Positions 55,303 through 62,692 of a DNA stretch of 64,000 nt are shown here, piece after piece. The notes under the pieces were generated by a model, which searched no databases, was not told the origin of the DNA, and was given only the letters and a program-made list of their open reading frames with translations. The DNA is from Mangrovimicrobium sp048323675 (lineage in GTDB: Bacteria > Pseudomonadota > Gammaproteobacteria > Pseudomonadales > Halieaceae). Location of the stretch: positions 434,001 to 498,000 of the forward strand of contig NZ_JBLWFK010000005.1 of the NCBI RefSeq assembly GCF_048323675.1, written 5' to 3'. Position 1 is the first letter of the stretch, and each line of letters opens with the position of its first letter. Made by a program: the position numbers and the translations under genes.

Positions 55303-56082
55303 CTACTCCGCCAGCGCCATTTCCCGCAGCGCGTCGTGGTCGAGAATCTCCACCGTATGGGCGGAGAAGATATCGATCACCCCGTCGCGCTTGAGCTTGC
55401 TGAAGGCGCGGCTCACAGTCTCGATGGTGAGCCCGAGGTAGTCGGCGATATCCTGGCGGGTCATCACCAGTTCCACCATGCGGGTGCGCGCGTCCGGCTT
55501 GCGGCTGTGCAGTTGCTGGAGCAAAAAGCAGACCCGCTCGTGGGCCTTCTTCTGGCCGAGGGCAAAGACCTGGTCGAGGGCGTGGGCGAGAATATTGCCG
55601 CCGATGTCGCGCACGTTTTCCTTCAACTGGGGAATCTCCTCCTGCAGCGGCAGGAAGGAGCGCATCGGCAGTTCCCGGACCGTCGCCGGGGTCAGGGCCG
55701 ATACCGAAAACTCGTAGTACTTGTACTGGGCGATGCCGATGAAGTTGCCGGGGTGGATGAAGGCCACCACCTGGCGGCGGCCCGTGGAGGAGTTGCGCTC
55801 CATCATCATCACCCCGTCCTCGACCATGTAGACCGAGCGCGCCTCGCTGTGCTGGTGCATCAGGAAGGATTCCGGCGCGATCTGGCGGCGGACGGTGCAC
55901 TGGTTGAGTTTGGCGATTTCAGACTCGGACAGCCCGGTCAGCAGGGTAGTCAGTGGGGTGCTGGGGAATCTGGCTGCGCTACCGGGCACGCTGGCTCTCT
56001 CGTGGACTGTCCTGCAGCGATAGTAAACGCTCCCACCGGACGGTGCCAGCTGCCGGTGGGGGGTATTGCGCATTTCAGTCAA
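55303..56082 (-). CDS. Crp/Fnr-family transcriptional regulator
   Basis: 259 residues. Cyclic-nucleotide-binding-type beta roll (about 45-150), dimer helix (about 155-195) and winged HTH with MTRQDIADYLGLTIETVSRAFSK-type helices. The recognition helix E221-T-V-S224-R225 matches the E-x2-S-R of Fnr, which reads TTGAT half sites. The four-cysteine cluster of Fnr is missing (cysteines only at 23, 62, 185), so it probably senses something other than oxygen through Fe-S. Its start overlaps the previous gene by 8 bp, so it closes the RCCR-like operon. Boxes of matching type occur at the cluster promoters. Confidence 0.92.
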   Translation of the reverse strand: MTEMRNTPHRQLAPSGGSVYYRCRTVHERASVPGSAARFPSTPLTTLLTGLSESEIAKLNQCTVRRQIAPESFLMHQHSEARSVYMVEDGVMMMERNSSTGRRQVVAFIHPGNFIGIAQYKYYEFSVSALTPATVRELPMRSFLPLQEEIPQLKENVRDIGGNILAHALDQVFALGQKKAHERVCFLLQQLHSRKPDARTRMVELVMTRQDIADYLGLTIETVSRAFSKLKRDGVIDIFSAHTVEILDHDALREMALAE

Positions 56083-57046
56083 TGTAGTGTGCGGAGAGAA
56101 TGTGTTCGCCCGGTTCCCAGCGCAGCACCCCGAAAGTCGTGTAGCGCAGGCGCTGGGATTCGATGAACTGCCAGGCGCAGACGGTGGTGTAGTCCGCGTC
56201 GACCACGGTCTCCCGCGACCACAATTTGACCGCCTCGCCCAGCACGTGGCGCACCGAGTAGAGATAGCGGCCGTAGGACTTGCCGTTGCCGTGCAGGTCG
56301 GGGCCGTGGAACTGGTGGCCGCCGCCGTTGCGGGTGCGCAGGGCGGTCCACTTGCGGTTGATCACCCCGCTAATCTCGATGGTTTGCTCCGAGTGCAGCA
56401 GGTTGATCGGGCGGTGGTGCACGGTCACTGTGTTGGTGCCGATGAAATTCTGCTGGTCGTCGTAGACCTCGAATTCGCCGCGGAACACCCCCTCGTATTT
56501 CACCGGCAGGTTGAAGGGCCGCTTGGCCTCGACTTTCTCCCGCGCCAGGAAGTCCTCCACGTATTGTTGGGTGTCCGGGTTGCTGTCGTAGTCCTGGGTG
56601 ACCACGTAGAGCCCGTTGAACACCCCGACCAGGGTGTCGCCTTCGAACAGCTGTGAGGAGTACACCTGCATGGCCAGCTCCGGCACCACGTGATTGACCG
56701 TGCGCAGCTGCACGTTCCAGCCCGGCGAGTAATAGTAGGAATCCACCAGCAAGCCGTAGGGCTTGCCGGAACCGTAAAAGTCGGGACCGGTGTAGATGCG
56801 GTCCTGGTCCGAGTCGATGACGCCGAACTCCATGCGCGCGCCGATCTCGAAGCGGTCCATCAGCGGGCCGGTGGCGTCGAACATCGTCTCCATCCAGAAG
56901 GTGGTGCGGCCGTCGTGGTATTCGCTGGCGCGCTTTACGCGGTTGTCGCCGACCCAGGTGCCGTCGTGCTCGAACAGTGAGGGGCAGCCGTGCCATTGGC
57001 CGTCGATCGACTGCTGCCAGTTACTGGGTTTCTTGTCCGCTGTCAT
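56075..57046 (-). CDS. Unknown soluble protein with internal duplication, possibly lipocalin-like
   Basis: 323 residues, no signal peptide, strand-rich, ATG with a good AAAGGA site. Two halves seem related: YTGPDFYGSGKPYG near 95-108 and FHGPDLHGNGKSYG near 257-270, each in a beta-rich setting. I do not recognise the family. The Gly/aromatic beta pattern could be a tandem lipocalin-like or calycin fold, which would suit binding of a hydrophobic or tetrapyrrole ligand. It lies in the operon RCCR-like, esterase, this gene, Fnr-like regulator. Confidence 0.6.
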   Translation of the reverse strand: MTADKKPSNWQQSIDGQWHGCPSLFEHDGTWVGDNRVKRASEYHDGRTTFWMETMFDATGPLMDRFEIGARMEFGVIDSDQDRIYTGPDFYGSGKPYGLLVDSYYYSPGWNVQLRTVNHVVPELAMQVYSSQLFEGDTLVGVFNGLYVVTQDYDSNPDTQQYVEDFLAREKVEAKRPFNLPVKYEGVFRGEFEVYDDQQNFIGTNTVTVHHRPINLLHSEQTIEISGVINRKWTALRTRNGGGHQFHGPDLHGNGKSYGRYLYSVRHVLGEAVKLWSRETVVDADYTTVCAWQFIESQRLRYTTFGVLRWEPGEHILSAHYID

Positions 57047-57097
57047 GGAATGTCCTTTGCAGTTGGTCGTGAAATGTCGTTGCGCCCCGTCGCCGCG

Positions 57098-58084
57098 CTA
57101 CTGCGGCAGCCAGGCCTGCGGGTTGCCGAGCTGGCGCGCCAGCGCCGCCAGCGCCCGGGCGTCCTGGCGGCAATAGCCGCGCAGGAAGCGGCTGATCGCT
57201 CCCAGCAGCTGGCGTCGCAGGTAGCGGGCGGGGCGGGAAATCGGGTAGTCGATAAAAGGGCGCCCGGTGCAGCCGTCCTCGGGGAAGGCCAGGGAAAAAT
57301 GGTTGGCGCCGCGCAGGATGCCGAGGTAGCTGGCCGCCCGCTGCGCTGGCAGGGCCTCGTCGAAGCTGCGCCGCAGCATACCCGCGGCGTCCAGCGAGCC
57401 GGGCGCCAGCCCGTAGCGGTGCAGGCTCTCGGCGATGCAGCCGTCGCAGTCGCCGCCCAGCATCAGGGTCGGCACTTCCGCGGGCAGCGCGAACTGCGCG
57501 CCCTCGGCATAGCCGAGCGCGCTGGCGGCGCCGGCATGGGCGCCATAGGTAAAGGTGGCGCACAGCCCCGGCAGCCAGTCCCGGCGCGCGTTGAGCAGGG
57601 CGACGCTGCCCCCCGCCGAGTGGCCGCCGAGGACGATGCGTTCGAGGTCCAGCAGGCCTTCCAGCAATCCCGATCCATTGAGTGCAAGCAGCGCGTCGCG
57701 GATCGCGCCCAGCGCCGTGGCCGAGGGGCGGGAACCGTACTGGTCGGGCAGCAGGGCGGCGACATCCAGCCCCGGTGTCAGGCTGGTATAGCCGGGCATT
57801 TCCTCGCCGATCATGCAGGGCAGGACGCAGGCGAAACCCTGCGCCGCCAGCGCCTGGGCCAGCCAGGCGTAGGATTCCGGGCCGACGTTGATGCCCGGCA
57901 GCAGGATCACCACCGGGCAGGGTCCCCTGCCGTGATCCGCGGGCACGCAGCCGCTGTTGCGCTCCTCGGCCGTGTTGCCGAAGAGGGCGGGGTAGTAGAC
58001 CTTGAGCTGGGCGCGGTCGTAGGGAGCGGGTTGCCCGGGCACGGCGACCGCCCGGTACAGCGCTCTTACCCGCCAGTTGCGCAT
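57098..58084 (-). CDS. Alpha/beta-hydrolase, chlorophyllase/dienelactone-hydrolase-like
   Basis: 328-residue cytoplasmic esterase. Oxyanion strand CPVVILLPGINVG (56-68), helix AQALAAQGFACVLP like the IASHGY-VAP stretch of chlorophyllases, nucleophile elbow LGGHSAGG with Ser156, acid in GGDCDG (Asp212 or Asp214), and His262 in GANHFSLAFPED. Plant chlorophyllase has GHSRGG at the elbow. It starts 2 bp after the RCCR-like gene, so they are co-translated. In this context it could remove phytol or the C13 methyl ester. A general dienelactone-hydrolase-type function is the alternative. Confidence 0.85.
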   Translation of the reverse strand: MRNWRVRALYRAVAVPGQPAPYDRAQLKVYYPALFGNTAEERNSGCVPADHGRGPCPVVILLPGINVGPESYAWLAQALAAQGFACVLPCMIGEEMPGYTSLTPGLDVAALLPDQYGSRPSATALGAIRDALLALNGSGLLEGLLDLERIVLGGHSAGGSVALLNARRDWLPGLCATFTYGAHAGAASALGYAEGAQFALPAEVPTLMLGGDCDGCIAESLHRYGLAPGSLDAAGMLRRSFDEALPAQRAASYLGILRGANHFSLAFPEDGCTGRPFIDYPISRPARYLRRQLLGAISRFLRGYCRQDARALAALARQLGNPQAWLPQ

Positions 58085-58086
58085 GG

Positions 58087-58899
58087 TCAGTTGATACCGG
58101 GCCGCGGCAGGGTGCGGTTACCGCCCCACAGTGTTTCCACCATGGCGTTGGCGTTCTCCACGCCGAACATCTTGTCGGCGATGACATTGGCCGGGTCGCG
58201 CTCGCAGATCGTGCGGCGGATGGCCTCGTCGCGGGCCGCCAGTGCCGCCCGTTCCTCGACGGGGGTGGCCTCGGCGGCATCGACCCAGCCCAGCCAGCGC
58301 TCCAGGCGCTCCAGCGCGACATCGCGCAGCAGGGCGATGGTGTCGTCGGCCACCGGTGCGGTGTAGCACACAGCGGTGGGCGTCAGCGCGACCCGGGTAT
58401 AGAGGTCCTGGCTGATAAAGGGGTTGAGGCGCTGGTCGGCCTGCAGGCGCAGGAACTCCTGGTTGACCTCGGTGTAGTAGCGGTCGAGGTAGTCGGGGTT
58501 GGTGGCGAGTTCGCAGCGCGGCAGGTAGTCCATGTAGACGAAGATGTCCGGCACCGTGCCCAGGGCGAAACCGAAGTGCGGCACGCGGGACTGCGGCCCC
58601 ATGCTCAGGGTGATGTGCATGTTGGTGAAGGTGGATTCCGGCGAGCCGATGTAGGAGTGGATGTACCAGTCCACTTCGGGGCCGCTGAAGGCCTTGAGCG
58701 AGCCCTCGGATTCGCTGCCCAGTTCGCGGTAATCGGCGAAGCGCTCGCAGCAGGGATCGCGCTGCAGCTCGAAGCGCTGCTGGATGCGCTGGTCCATCTC
58801 GCCGAGGATCGCCCAGAGCTGCTCGAACACGCCGCGGTTGTCGACGTCAGGGGTTTGCTCCACGAGGTCGGCGATGGAGGTCAGGATGCGGTCGCTCAT
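58087..58899 (-). CDS. Red chlorophyll catabolite reductase (RCCR)-like protein
   Basis: 270 residues that align over most of their length with plant RCCR (ACD2) as I recall it. Shared blocks: DW-IHSYIG-PESTF-NMHIT (near 77-97, plant DFVIGSWIH and LNIT), P-HFGFAL near 107-113, MDYLPRCELATNPDYLDRYY (123-142; plant LDLPHRKDLVLNPDYLKEYY), LNPFISQDLYTRVALTPTA (158-176; plant VNPYVSPSLFVRSAFSPTA), ARDEAIRRTICERDP and KMFG-E (221-248). RCCR belongs to the ferredoxin-dependent bilin reductase fold and reduces the open-chain product of pheophorbide a oxygenase. No transit peptide. First gene of its operon, with an Fnr-type box upstream. Confidence 0.85.
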   Translation of the reverse strand: MSDRILTSIADLVEQTPDVDNRGVFEQLWAILGEMDQRIQQRFELQRDPCCERFADYRELGSESEGSLKAFSGPEVDWYIHSYIGSPESTFTNMHITLSMGPQSRVPHFGFALGTVPDIFVYMDYLPRCELATNPDYLDRYYTEVNQEFLRLQADQRLNPFISQDLYTRVALTPTAVCYTAPVADDTIALLRDVALERLERWLGWVDAAEATPVEERAALAARDEAIRRTICERDPANVIADKMFGVENANAMVETLWGGNRTLPRPGIN

Positions 58900-58937
58900 G
58901 CTTGCTCACTTCTCGGATAGGTTGGTGACGAGTAGTG

Positions 58938-58943
58938 ATCATA
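58938..58943 (-). promoter_or_regulatory. Predicted -10 of the RCCR-like operon
   Basis: TATGAT on the minus strand; with box B it places the start near 58930-58931, about 31 bp before the RCCR-like ATG. Confidence 0.5.
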
Positions 58944-58964
58944 CGCCCGGCCCGGAGCGCCAGC

Positions 58965-58978
58965 TTGACAATAGTCAA
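58965..58978. promoter_or_regulatory. Fnr-type box B at the RCCR-like operon promoter
   Basis: TTGAC-AATA-GTCAA, a 14-bp site with perfectly symmetric half sites. Its centre is at -40.5 to -41.5 relative to the start predicted from the TATGAT -10. This is the best of the four boxes in the cluster. Confidence 0.7.
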
Positions 58979-59028
58979 ACCTGCGGGCACCCCGCGGCGC
59001 TACCTTAGGTTGCAGTTGGCAGGAAGCC

Positions 59029-59634
59029 TCAGCCGGACCAGATGGTCGACTGGAAAGGGGTCTCGTGCACCGGCCCCTCGCTGCCGCGCGGGTCCAGCGG
59101 GTGGCGCCGCTCGCAACTCGGCCACAGCCGGGTGCCGCGGGCGGTGAGCGTGCGCACCGCCGCGCCGTGGCGGTAGAGCACCGTGTGGCGCACCCGCTCG
59201 CCCGGCGCGGTGAGCATGATGAAGTCCGGCTCCATGTAGGTGCTGGTGGCCGCGTCCAGTTGGCGGGCGTTGAAGGTCAGGATGCCCGGTCCGCCGGACA
59301 TGCCGATGTTCTCGTAGGCGCCGGGGCCGAGGGAGTCGAATACCAGCACGCCGTCGCGCATGTAACCGCTGAAGGTTTTCACGCCGGCGGCGCGGCCGCG
59401 GATGTGCACGTTGGTGAGCTGCAGGCGCTCGCCGTCGAAGTCGAGGTAGACCAGGTTGTCGAAGGGCCCCGGGCCAGGGGTGCCCGCCCCGGCGGTCGAG
59501 TCGTCATCCAGCGGGCTGCCGTCGAGATTGAACAGCTCGATATGGTCGTGCCAGGTGCCGTGCATCTGTTGCAGGGTGTGGCCGACCGAGCCGACGGGGT
59601 GGCGGATTGCGGGTTTGTTGGTCGTGGGTCTCAT
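59029..59634 (-). CDS. Unknown small beta-rich protein, possibly lipocalin-like
   Basis: 201 residues, no signal peptide, GAGGA site before the ATG. The opening QMHGTWHDHIELFNLDG (about 23-39) recalls DGQWHGCPSLFEHDG of the 323-residue neighbour, and alternating hydrophobic strands follow to about 165. I do not recognise the family. A G-x-W start followed by antiparallel strands is how lipocalin/calycin proteins begin, so ligand binding is plausible. It diverges from the NYC1/NOL-like gene. Confidence 0.6.
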   Translation of the reverse strand: MRPTTNKPAIRHPVGSVGHTLQQMHGTWHDHIELFNLDGSPLDDDSTAGAGTPGPGPFDNLVYLDFDGERLQLTNVHIRGRAAGVKTFSGYMRDGVLVFDSLGPGAYENIGMSGGPGILTFNARQLDAATSTYMEPDFIMLTAPGERVRHTVLYRHGAAVRTLTARGTRLWPSCERRHPLDPRGSEGPVHETPFQSTIWSG

Positions 59635-59719
59635 GTGGTCCTCGTCAGGTCTGACGGCAGGGCTTTACTGCCGCCCGAAATTGTAGAGTGAAGGGTGTTT
59701 GATCACCCGGGGGAAAGGA

Positions 59720-60517
59720 ATGAAAAACGTAGTAATCACCGGCAGCACCCGCGGTATTGGCCTCGGTCTCGCGCGCAGCTTCCTGGAACTGGGTTGCGCG
59801 GTAGTGATCGCCGGGCGCAGCGCGGAAGACGTCGCCATGCGGGTGGAAGCGCTGGGCGCCGAATTCGGCAGCGAGCGGGTCGCCGGGGCCGCTTGCGAAG
59901 TGACCTCCAGCGAGGACCTGCAGGGGCTGTGGCAGGCCGCCGTGGATGCCTTCGGCAGCGTGGATGTCTGGATCAACAACGCCGGAATCAGCGTGCCGCG
60001 CAAAGCCCTGTGGGAGCAGGCCCCGGAGGACCTCATGCGCCTGGTGGAGGTCAACCTCGGCGGTGTGCTGCTGGCCAGCCGGGTGGCGCTGGCGGGCATG
60101 CTGGCCCAGGGCCGGGGCCAGGTCTGGAACATGGAAGGCTTCGGCAGCGGCGGGCAGATGCAACCGGGTATGTGCGCCTACGGTGCGACCAAGCGGGCGG
60201 TGAGCTACATCAATGGCGCCCTGCAAAAAGAGGTGCGCGGCAGCGGGGTGCAGGTAAGCACCCTGAGCCCCGGAATCGTGGTGACCGACCTGCTGGTGGG
60301 CGACTATGACACCACCTCCCCCGAATGGGAAAAGAGCAAGCGTATATTCAACATTCTCGGCGACCGGGTGGAAACCGTGACGCCCTGGCTCGCCCGGCGG
60401 GTGCTGGACTCGCGCAAGAGCGGCGATAGCGTGGCCTGGCTCAGCGGCCGCAAGGCTTTCTGGCGCTTTCTCACCGCGGCCTTCAGCAAGCGCGACCTGT
60501 TCACCGACATGGCCTGA
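59720..60517 (+). CDS. Short-chain dehydrogenase, chlorophyll(ide) b reductase (NYC1/NOL)-like
   Basis: 265 residues from ATG 59720 with a strong site GGGGGAAAGGA; a TTG at 59699 is an unlikely alternative. Classical SDR: TGSTRGIG (7-14), WINNAG (84-89), YGATK (154-158), SPG (183-185). It carries the NYC1/NOL-specific pattern: VVITGSTRG-G, V-G-ACEV, GSVDVWINNAG, NMEGFGSGG (137-145; plant NMDGAGSGG), VVTDLL (187-192), FNIL...ETV (210-220; plant FNII-ELPETV) and a C-terminal basic-aromatic end. Plant enzymes reduce the C7 formyl of chlorophyll b. Tail-to-tail with the MFS gene (adjacent stops). No Fnr-type box seen upstream. Confidence 0.87.
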   Translation: MKNVVITGSTRGIGLGLARSFLELGCAVVIAGRSAEDVAMRVEALGAEFGSERVAGAACEVTSSEDLQGLWQAAVDAFGSVDVWINNAGISVPRKALWEQAPEDLMRLVEVNLGGVLLASRVALAGMLAQGRGQVWNMEGFGSGGQMQPGMCAYGATKRAVSYINGALQKEVRGSGVQVSTLSPGIVVTDLLVGDYDTTSPEWEKSKRIFNILGDRVETVTPWLARRVLDSRKSGDSVAWLSGRKAFWRFLTAAFSKRDLFTDMA

Positions 60518-61834
60518 TCAGGGACCGCTGGCTTCGGGCAGCGGGGCGTCGGGCTGCAGGCGCAGCAGCAGCGACCAGGCGCACACCAGGGCGGCGATCA
60601 GGCCGAAGAATACAAAGGGCCCGGCATACAGCCAGTGGTCGAAGAGGTAGCCGCCGACCACCGAGGCGATCAGGATGCCCACCGCCCCGGACAGCGTGAA
60701 GATACCCACCACCGAGCCGCGCAGGCGGTTGGGCGCCTGTTCGGCGATCAGTACCCCGCTGGTGATGATGCAGCCGACCTCCGCCATGCCGATCAGCACC
60801 AGGCAGATAATCGCCGGCAGCCCGAAGGGGCTGTCGACAAAGTAGGTCGCGCTGTAGCCCACGGCGCCGATGGCCAGGGTCAGGGCCAGCGCCGACACCC
60901 GGCGCAGGCGGTCGGAGAGCATGCCGAACACCGGTGCGCTGAGCAGCGAGGCGGAGTAGGAGATGGCCAGCAGGCCGCCGCCCTTGCTCACGGCTTCCGC
61001 GGAAGTCATGCCCAGCACCGTGGTGCCGTAGATCGAGGCCCACAGGGTGTAGAAGGTGCCCACCACGGCGAGGTTGCCGCGGGCCACGAAGGAGGCGGCG
61101 TAGGCCAGCGCGATCACCGGGCGGCGCGCCTCGCCCATGCCCTCGCGCAGTTGCTGCAGCAGGGGCGGACTGTCCTCGTGACGCTCGTCGACTCCGCGTT
61201 TCAGGCCGAAGAACATGGCGGCGGCGATGGCGATTACCACCACGGCCATGGTGGTGTAGGTCGCCCAGGCCGCCGCTTCCGCGTCCATGCCCTGGCCCTG
61301 GTACAGTGCAGGCAGGCGCAGCAGGAACAGGGCGGCGGTCATCGCCCCCAGGCCGTTCATCACGCCCAGCCAGCCGGTGGCCTTGCCGCGGCTGGAGTCG
61401 GTGACGTAGTCGGCCATCAGCGTGATCAGCATGGTGCTGATGGCGGCGATGCCCGCGGAATAGATGGCCCGCGCCAGCAGCAGGCCGTTAAGGTCGCGGG
61501 TCACGCCGTACATGAAGATGCCGGCGGCGATCAGTACAAAGCCCAGCACGGTCACCCAGCGGCGGCCGATGCGGTCGGAGAGGGAACCCCAGATGCCGAC
61601 CGTGAGGATGATGACGATTTCGCCCCAGAAATTGAGATTGCCGCTGACTACCCCCTGGCGGCTGGTCTCCAGTTGCAGCACTTCGTTGAGCAGGAAGGGC
61701 TGGGTCTGTGGCACGAAGGTCGCGAGCATGATCGCCGCGTAGCACGACAGGTAAAAGGTGAGCATATGCCCTGTGGTGACGCCCGGGTTGAGGGCGATGC
61801 CGAGAAAGCGCGCTTGCGCGGAAGTAACTGACAT
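60518..61834 (-). CDS. MFS transporter (paralogue of the carrier at 52596)
   Basis: 438 residues, 12 helices, same subfamily as the other MFS of the cluster: ARFLGIALNPGVTTGHML at the N-terminus, IWGSLSDRIGRRWVTVL motif A near 80-96, and IALAYAASFVARGNLAVVG in the middle. Two copies flanking one catabolic cluster suggest two related substrates, or uptake plus efflux. Its ATG has an AGGGA site, and it lies 71 bp after the CopD-like gene on the same strand. Confidence 0.88.
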   Translation of the reverse strand: MSVTSAQARFLGIALNPGVTTGHMLTFYLSCYAAIMLATFVPQTQPFLLNEVLQLETSRQGVVSGNLNFWGEIVIILTVGIWGSLSDRIGRRWVTVLGFVLIAAGIFMYGVTRDLNGLLLARAIYSAGIAAISTMLITLMADYVTDSSRGKATGWLGVMNGLGAMTAALFLLRLPALYQGQGMDAEAAAWATYTTMAVVVIAIAAAMFFGLKRGVDERHEDSPPLLQQLREGMGEARRPVIALAYAASFVARGNLAVVGTFYTLWASIYGTTVLGMTSAEAVSKGGGLLAISYSASLLSAPVFGMLSDRLRRVSALALTLAIGAVGYSATYFVDSPFGLPAIICLVLIGMAEVGCIITSGVLIAEQAPNRLRGSVVGIFTLSGAVGILIASVVGGYLFDHWLYAGPFVFFGLIAALVCAWSLLLRLQPDAPLPEASGP

Positions 61835-61905
61835 GTAAGGTTTCCCTGTGATTTAGGGGTTGTACGCAGTGCGCGGCGAACTGGCCTTGTTTCCAGCCAG
61901 TCGCA

Positions 61906-62568
61906 TCACAGCAGGTGCATCCCGAAGGCGGCGTTGAGGAACAGCCCGGCCCAGATACACCAGACCCAGGGCCGGCAGCGGCCGATGGTGCGGCGCAAGG
62001 TCGCGTTGGCCGCCTCGACATCCTTTCCCGCCAGCAAGTTGCCAAAGGCCGCGCCGAAAGGCCGCAGGTTGACGCGAATCATCAGGCCGCAGAAAACCAT
62101 GGCCGCGAAAACAAGGATTTTCCAGCCCAGCCAGGCGCCGCTGGCCTGCAGCGCACCAACCAGAATCGCGCCGCCGACGGCGAACAGGGCCACGACCACG
62201 GTGATGCGGAACCAGAAATCCACCTCGGCAATGTATTTTGCCGCAGGCGTTCCCTCGCGCAGGTAAATCGTCAGCACCATGGCGAACCAGAGGATCACCG
62301 CCAGCCACAGGCCGAGCATGGCCGCGATGGGCAGTGCCAGCATGCCGGCACTGGTGGCCAGTTGCGCGCCGAGGGCGAGGATCAGCGGCATGGCCAGTTT
62401 CGGGCCCATGTCGCAGGCCAGCATGATGTGCAGCGCAGTGCCGCGCGCCTCGTTGCCGAGGTCCTCGCGCACCACCTGGCGGCTGGCGAGGTAGGTGCCG
62501 AGGTCGCCGCCCAGCCAGTAGACGAAGGCGATCAGGTGGGCGAATTTGAGCGCGAGGTAGATGCTCAT
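61906..62568 (-). CDS. CopD/DUF2269-like membrane protein
   Basis: 220 residues from ATG 62568, chosen for its GGAGA site; upstream ATGs at 62583 and 62601 lack one. About six helices. The first, LKFAHLIAFVYWLGGDLGTYL, has the His and W-x-G-G-x-L pattern of CopD/YchH-type proteins, which may bind haem or copper. More histidines are at LHIMLACDMG and the C-terminal MHLL. Function unknown. It shares a promoter region with the nitrilase-like gene, where two Fnr-type boxes lie. Confidence 0.72.
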   Translation of the reverse strand: MSIYLALKFAHLIAFVYWLGGDLGTYLASRQVVREDLGNEARGTALHIMLACDMGPKLAMPLILALGAQLATSAGMLALPIAAMLGLWLAVILWFAMVLTIYLREGTPAAKYIAEVDFWFRITVVVALFAVGGAILVGALQASGAWLGWKILVFAAMVFCGLMIRVNLRPFGAAFGNLLAGKDVEAANATLRRTIGRCRPWVWCIWAGLFLNAAFGMHLL

Positions 62569-62594
62569 GGCCGGTATCTCCATTGCGTTGCCGC

Positions 62595-62608
62595 TTGGCA
62601 AAAGTCAA
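62595..62608. promoter_or_regulatory. Fnr-type box D
   Basis: TTGGC-AAAA-GTCAA between the divergent CopD-like and nitrilase-like genes. With a plus-strand -10 TAGGAT (62630-62635) its centre is at about -40.5, suiting activation of the nitrilase-like gene. Confidence 0.5.
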
Positions 62609-62663
62609 AAAAACTGGCGGCGGGATTGATAGGATAGGGTGCTGTCGCCCTCGCCCGGGTGCT

Positions 62664-62677
62664 TTGACATTTATCAC
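62664..62677. promoter_or_regulatory. Fnr-type box C
   Basis: TTGAC-ATTT-ATCAC, one good half and one partial half. It lies 15 bp before the nitrilase-like ATG, too close to activate it, but a minus-strand TATCCT (62631-62636) would put it near -46 for the CopD-like/MFS unit. Confidence 0.4.
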
Positions 62678-62692
62678 CTTTGGACATTCTTT

